Assembly: GCA_011526565.1 (NCBI GenBank)
Contig: WYBL01000020.1
Span: 38,891-102,890 of the forward strand
Direction of reading: 5' to 3'
Source: Acidobacteriota bacterium
Lineage (GTDB): Bacteria; Acidobacteriota; Vicinamibacteria; Fen-336
Length of the DNA: 64,000 bases
Shown here: one piece after another, positions 63,876-64,000 of the stretch
Layout of the letters: each line of letters opens with the position of its first letter
How positions within the stretch are numbered: the stretch's first letter is position 1
Notes under the pieces: model-generated
What the model saw: the letters and a program-made list of their open reading frames with translations, nothing else
Databases searched by the model: none
Told to the model about the DNA's origin: nothing
Program-made: the position numbers and the translations under genes

Positions 63876-64000
63876 AGCAGGCTGCTGAAAAACCCCTTGC
63901 CGAATGGATCCCGATGCATAGCTTTCCGGTGAGCGAGGAGGCTGCTTTGCGAGGTGACCATTCGGAGCAGGGCGAGGTGTTCAGCTACGTGAGCCTCGAG
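63874..64000 (+). mobile_element. IS5-like insertion sequence, left end
   Basis: The sequence CTAGCAGGCTGCTGAAAAAC (63874-63893) is the kind of terminal repeat common to many IS5-related and IS1182-like elements, with CTAG or TA as possible duplication. It is followed about 20 bases later by the start of a transposase frame that runs off the window. The right end is not in the window. Confidence 0.65.
63914..64000 (+). CDS. IS5-family transposase, N-terminal fragment
   Basis: ATG 63914 opens a frame of 29 codons to the window end. HSFPVSEEAALRGDHSEQGE is followed by VFSYVSLE. The motif QGE-(V/L/M)-FSYVSLE is typical of IS5-type transposases, which continue with ARV-x-DHPLR; that part lies outside. 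Other transposase classes with this N-terminus cannot be excluded. Confidence 0.65.
   Translation, partial: MHSFPVSEEAALRGDHSEQGEVFSYVSLE

Overview
The window is very GC-rich DNA from what is most likely an Acidobacteriota chromosome, perhaps near the Thermoanaerobaculia. I infer this from gene content: a PadR regulator overlapping an ADOP-type MacB/FtsX permease, a VWFA-related protein of the acidobacterial type, an OPT transporter, YgiT/MqsA and UPF0175 toxin-antitoxin genes, and many 1-4 base gene overlaps with GTG and TTG starts. No rRNA genes and no CRISPR array were seen. One tRNA-Leu(UAA) is present. Class-level placement is a guess.

Layout. 1-2.9 kb: the 3'-truncated ADOP permease and its PadR regulator. 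2.9-10.5 kb: a DinB-like protein, then a tightly packed plus-strand cluster (membrane-anchored peptidoglycan amidase, MamK/MreB-like actin, TPR/transmembrane/AAA ATPase, second AAA ATPase, 86-residue protein, acyltransferase) that looks like an uncharacterised cytoskeleton and envelope module. 10.5-20 kb: a TPR receptor-like lipoprotein, DEAD-box RNA helicase, ABC-F ATPase, glycosyltransferase, cNMP-binding protein, hydrolase and an ExeA/GspB pair. 19.9-26.6 kb: an RlmN-like radical SAM enzyme, a D-threonine aldolase-like enzyme, MarR plus YceI with a palindromic operator, an inositol-phosphatase/ADP-ribosylglycohydrolase fusion, two small genes and an AIM24 protein. 26.6-32.4 kb: a minus-strand operon of Ppx phosphatase, TAXI-TRAP transporter and a PMT-type glycosyltransferase. 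32.8-37.7 kb: a redoxin, a DsbD-like reductase and the OPT transporter. 37.8-44.7 kb: VWA protein, tRNA-Leu, serine hydrolase, inositol monophosphatase and ArnT-like glycosyltransferase.

44.7-53.4 kb is housekeeping: anti-sigma kinase, aroA-aroK with a phosphoesterase, amidohydrolase, GNAT, maf with a zinc-ribbon pseudo-receiver, dciA, thiolase and 3-hydroxyacyl-CoA dehydrogenase. 

53.4 kb to the end is an accessory island. It begins with a four-helix-bundle gene whose ribosome-binding site lies in the arm of a 15-bp perfect inverted repeat, flanked by hexamer repeats. It continues with a RelE-UvrD fusion helicase, a DUF104 antitoxin with a truncated PIN toxin, a UPF0175 antitoxin, an MqsRA-like pair, a decayed SLOG-like gene, and an operon with Nmad3, Nmad2 (nucleotide-modification-associated domains), a pseudo-receiver and an upstream Fic protein. 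It ends in a HEAT-repeat gene that appears cut by an IS5-like element running off the window.

Several genes (plsC, the TRAP permease, maf, possibly the TPR/AAA gene) lack a good ATG/GTG/TTG start but have an in-frame CTG, in three cases overlapping the upstream stop as CTGA. Several -10 boxes lie 8-10 bases before start codons, which suggests leaderless transcripts.
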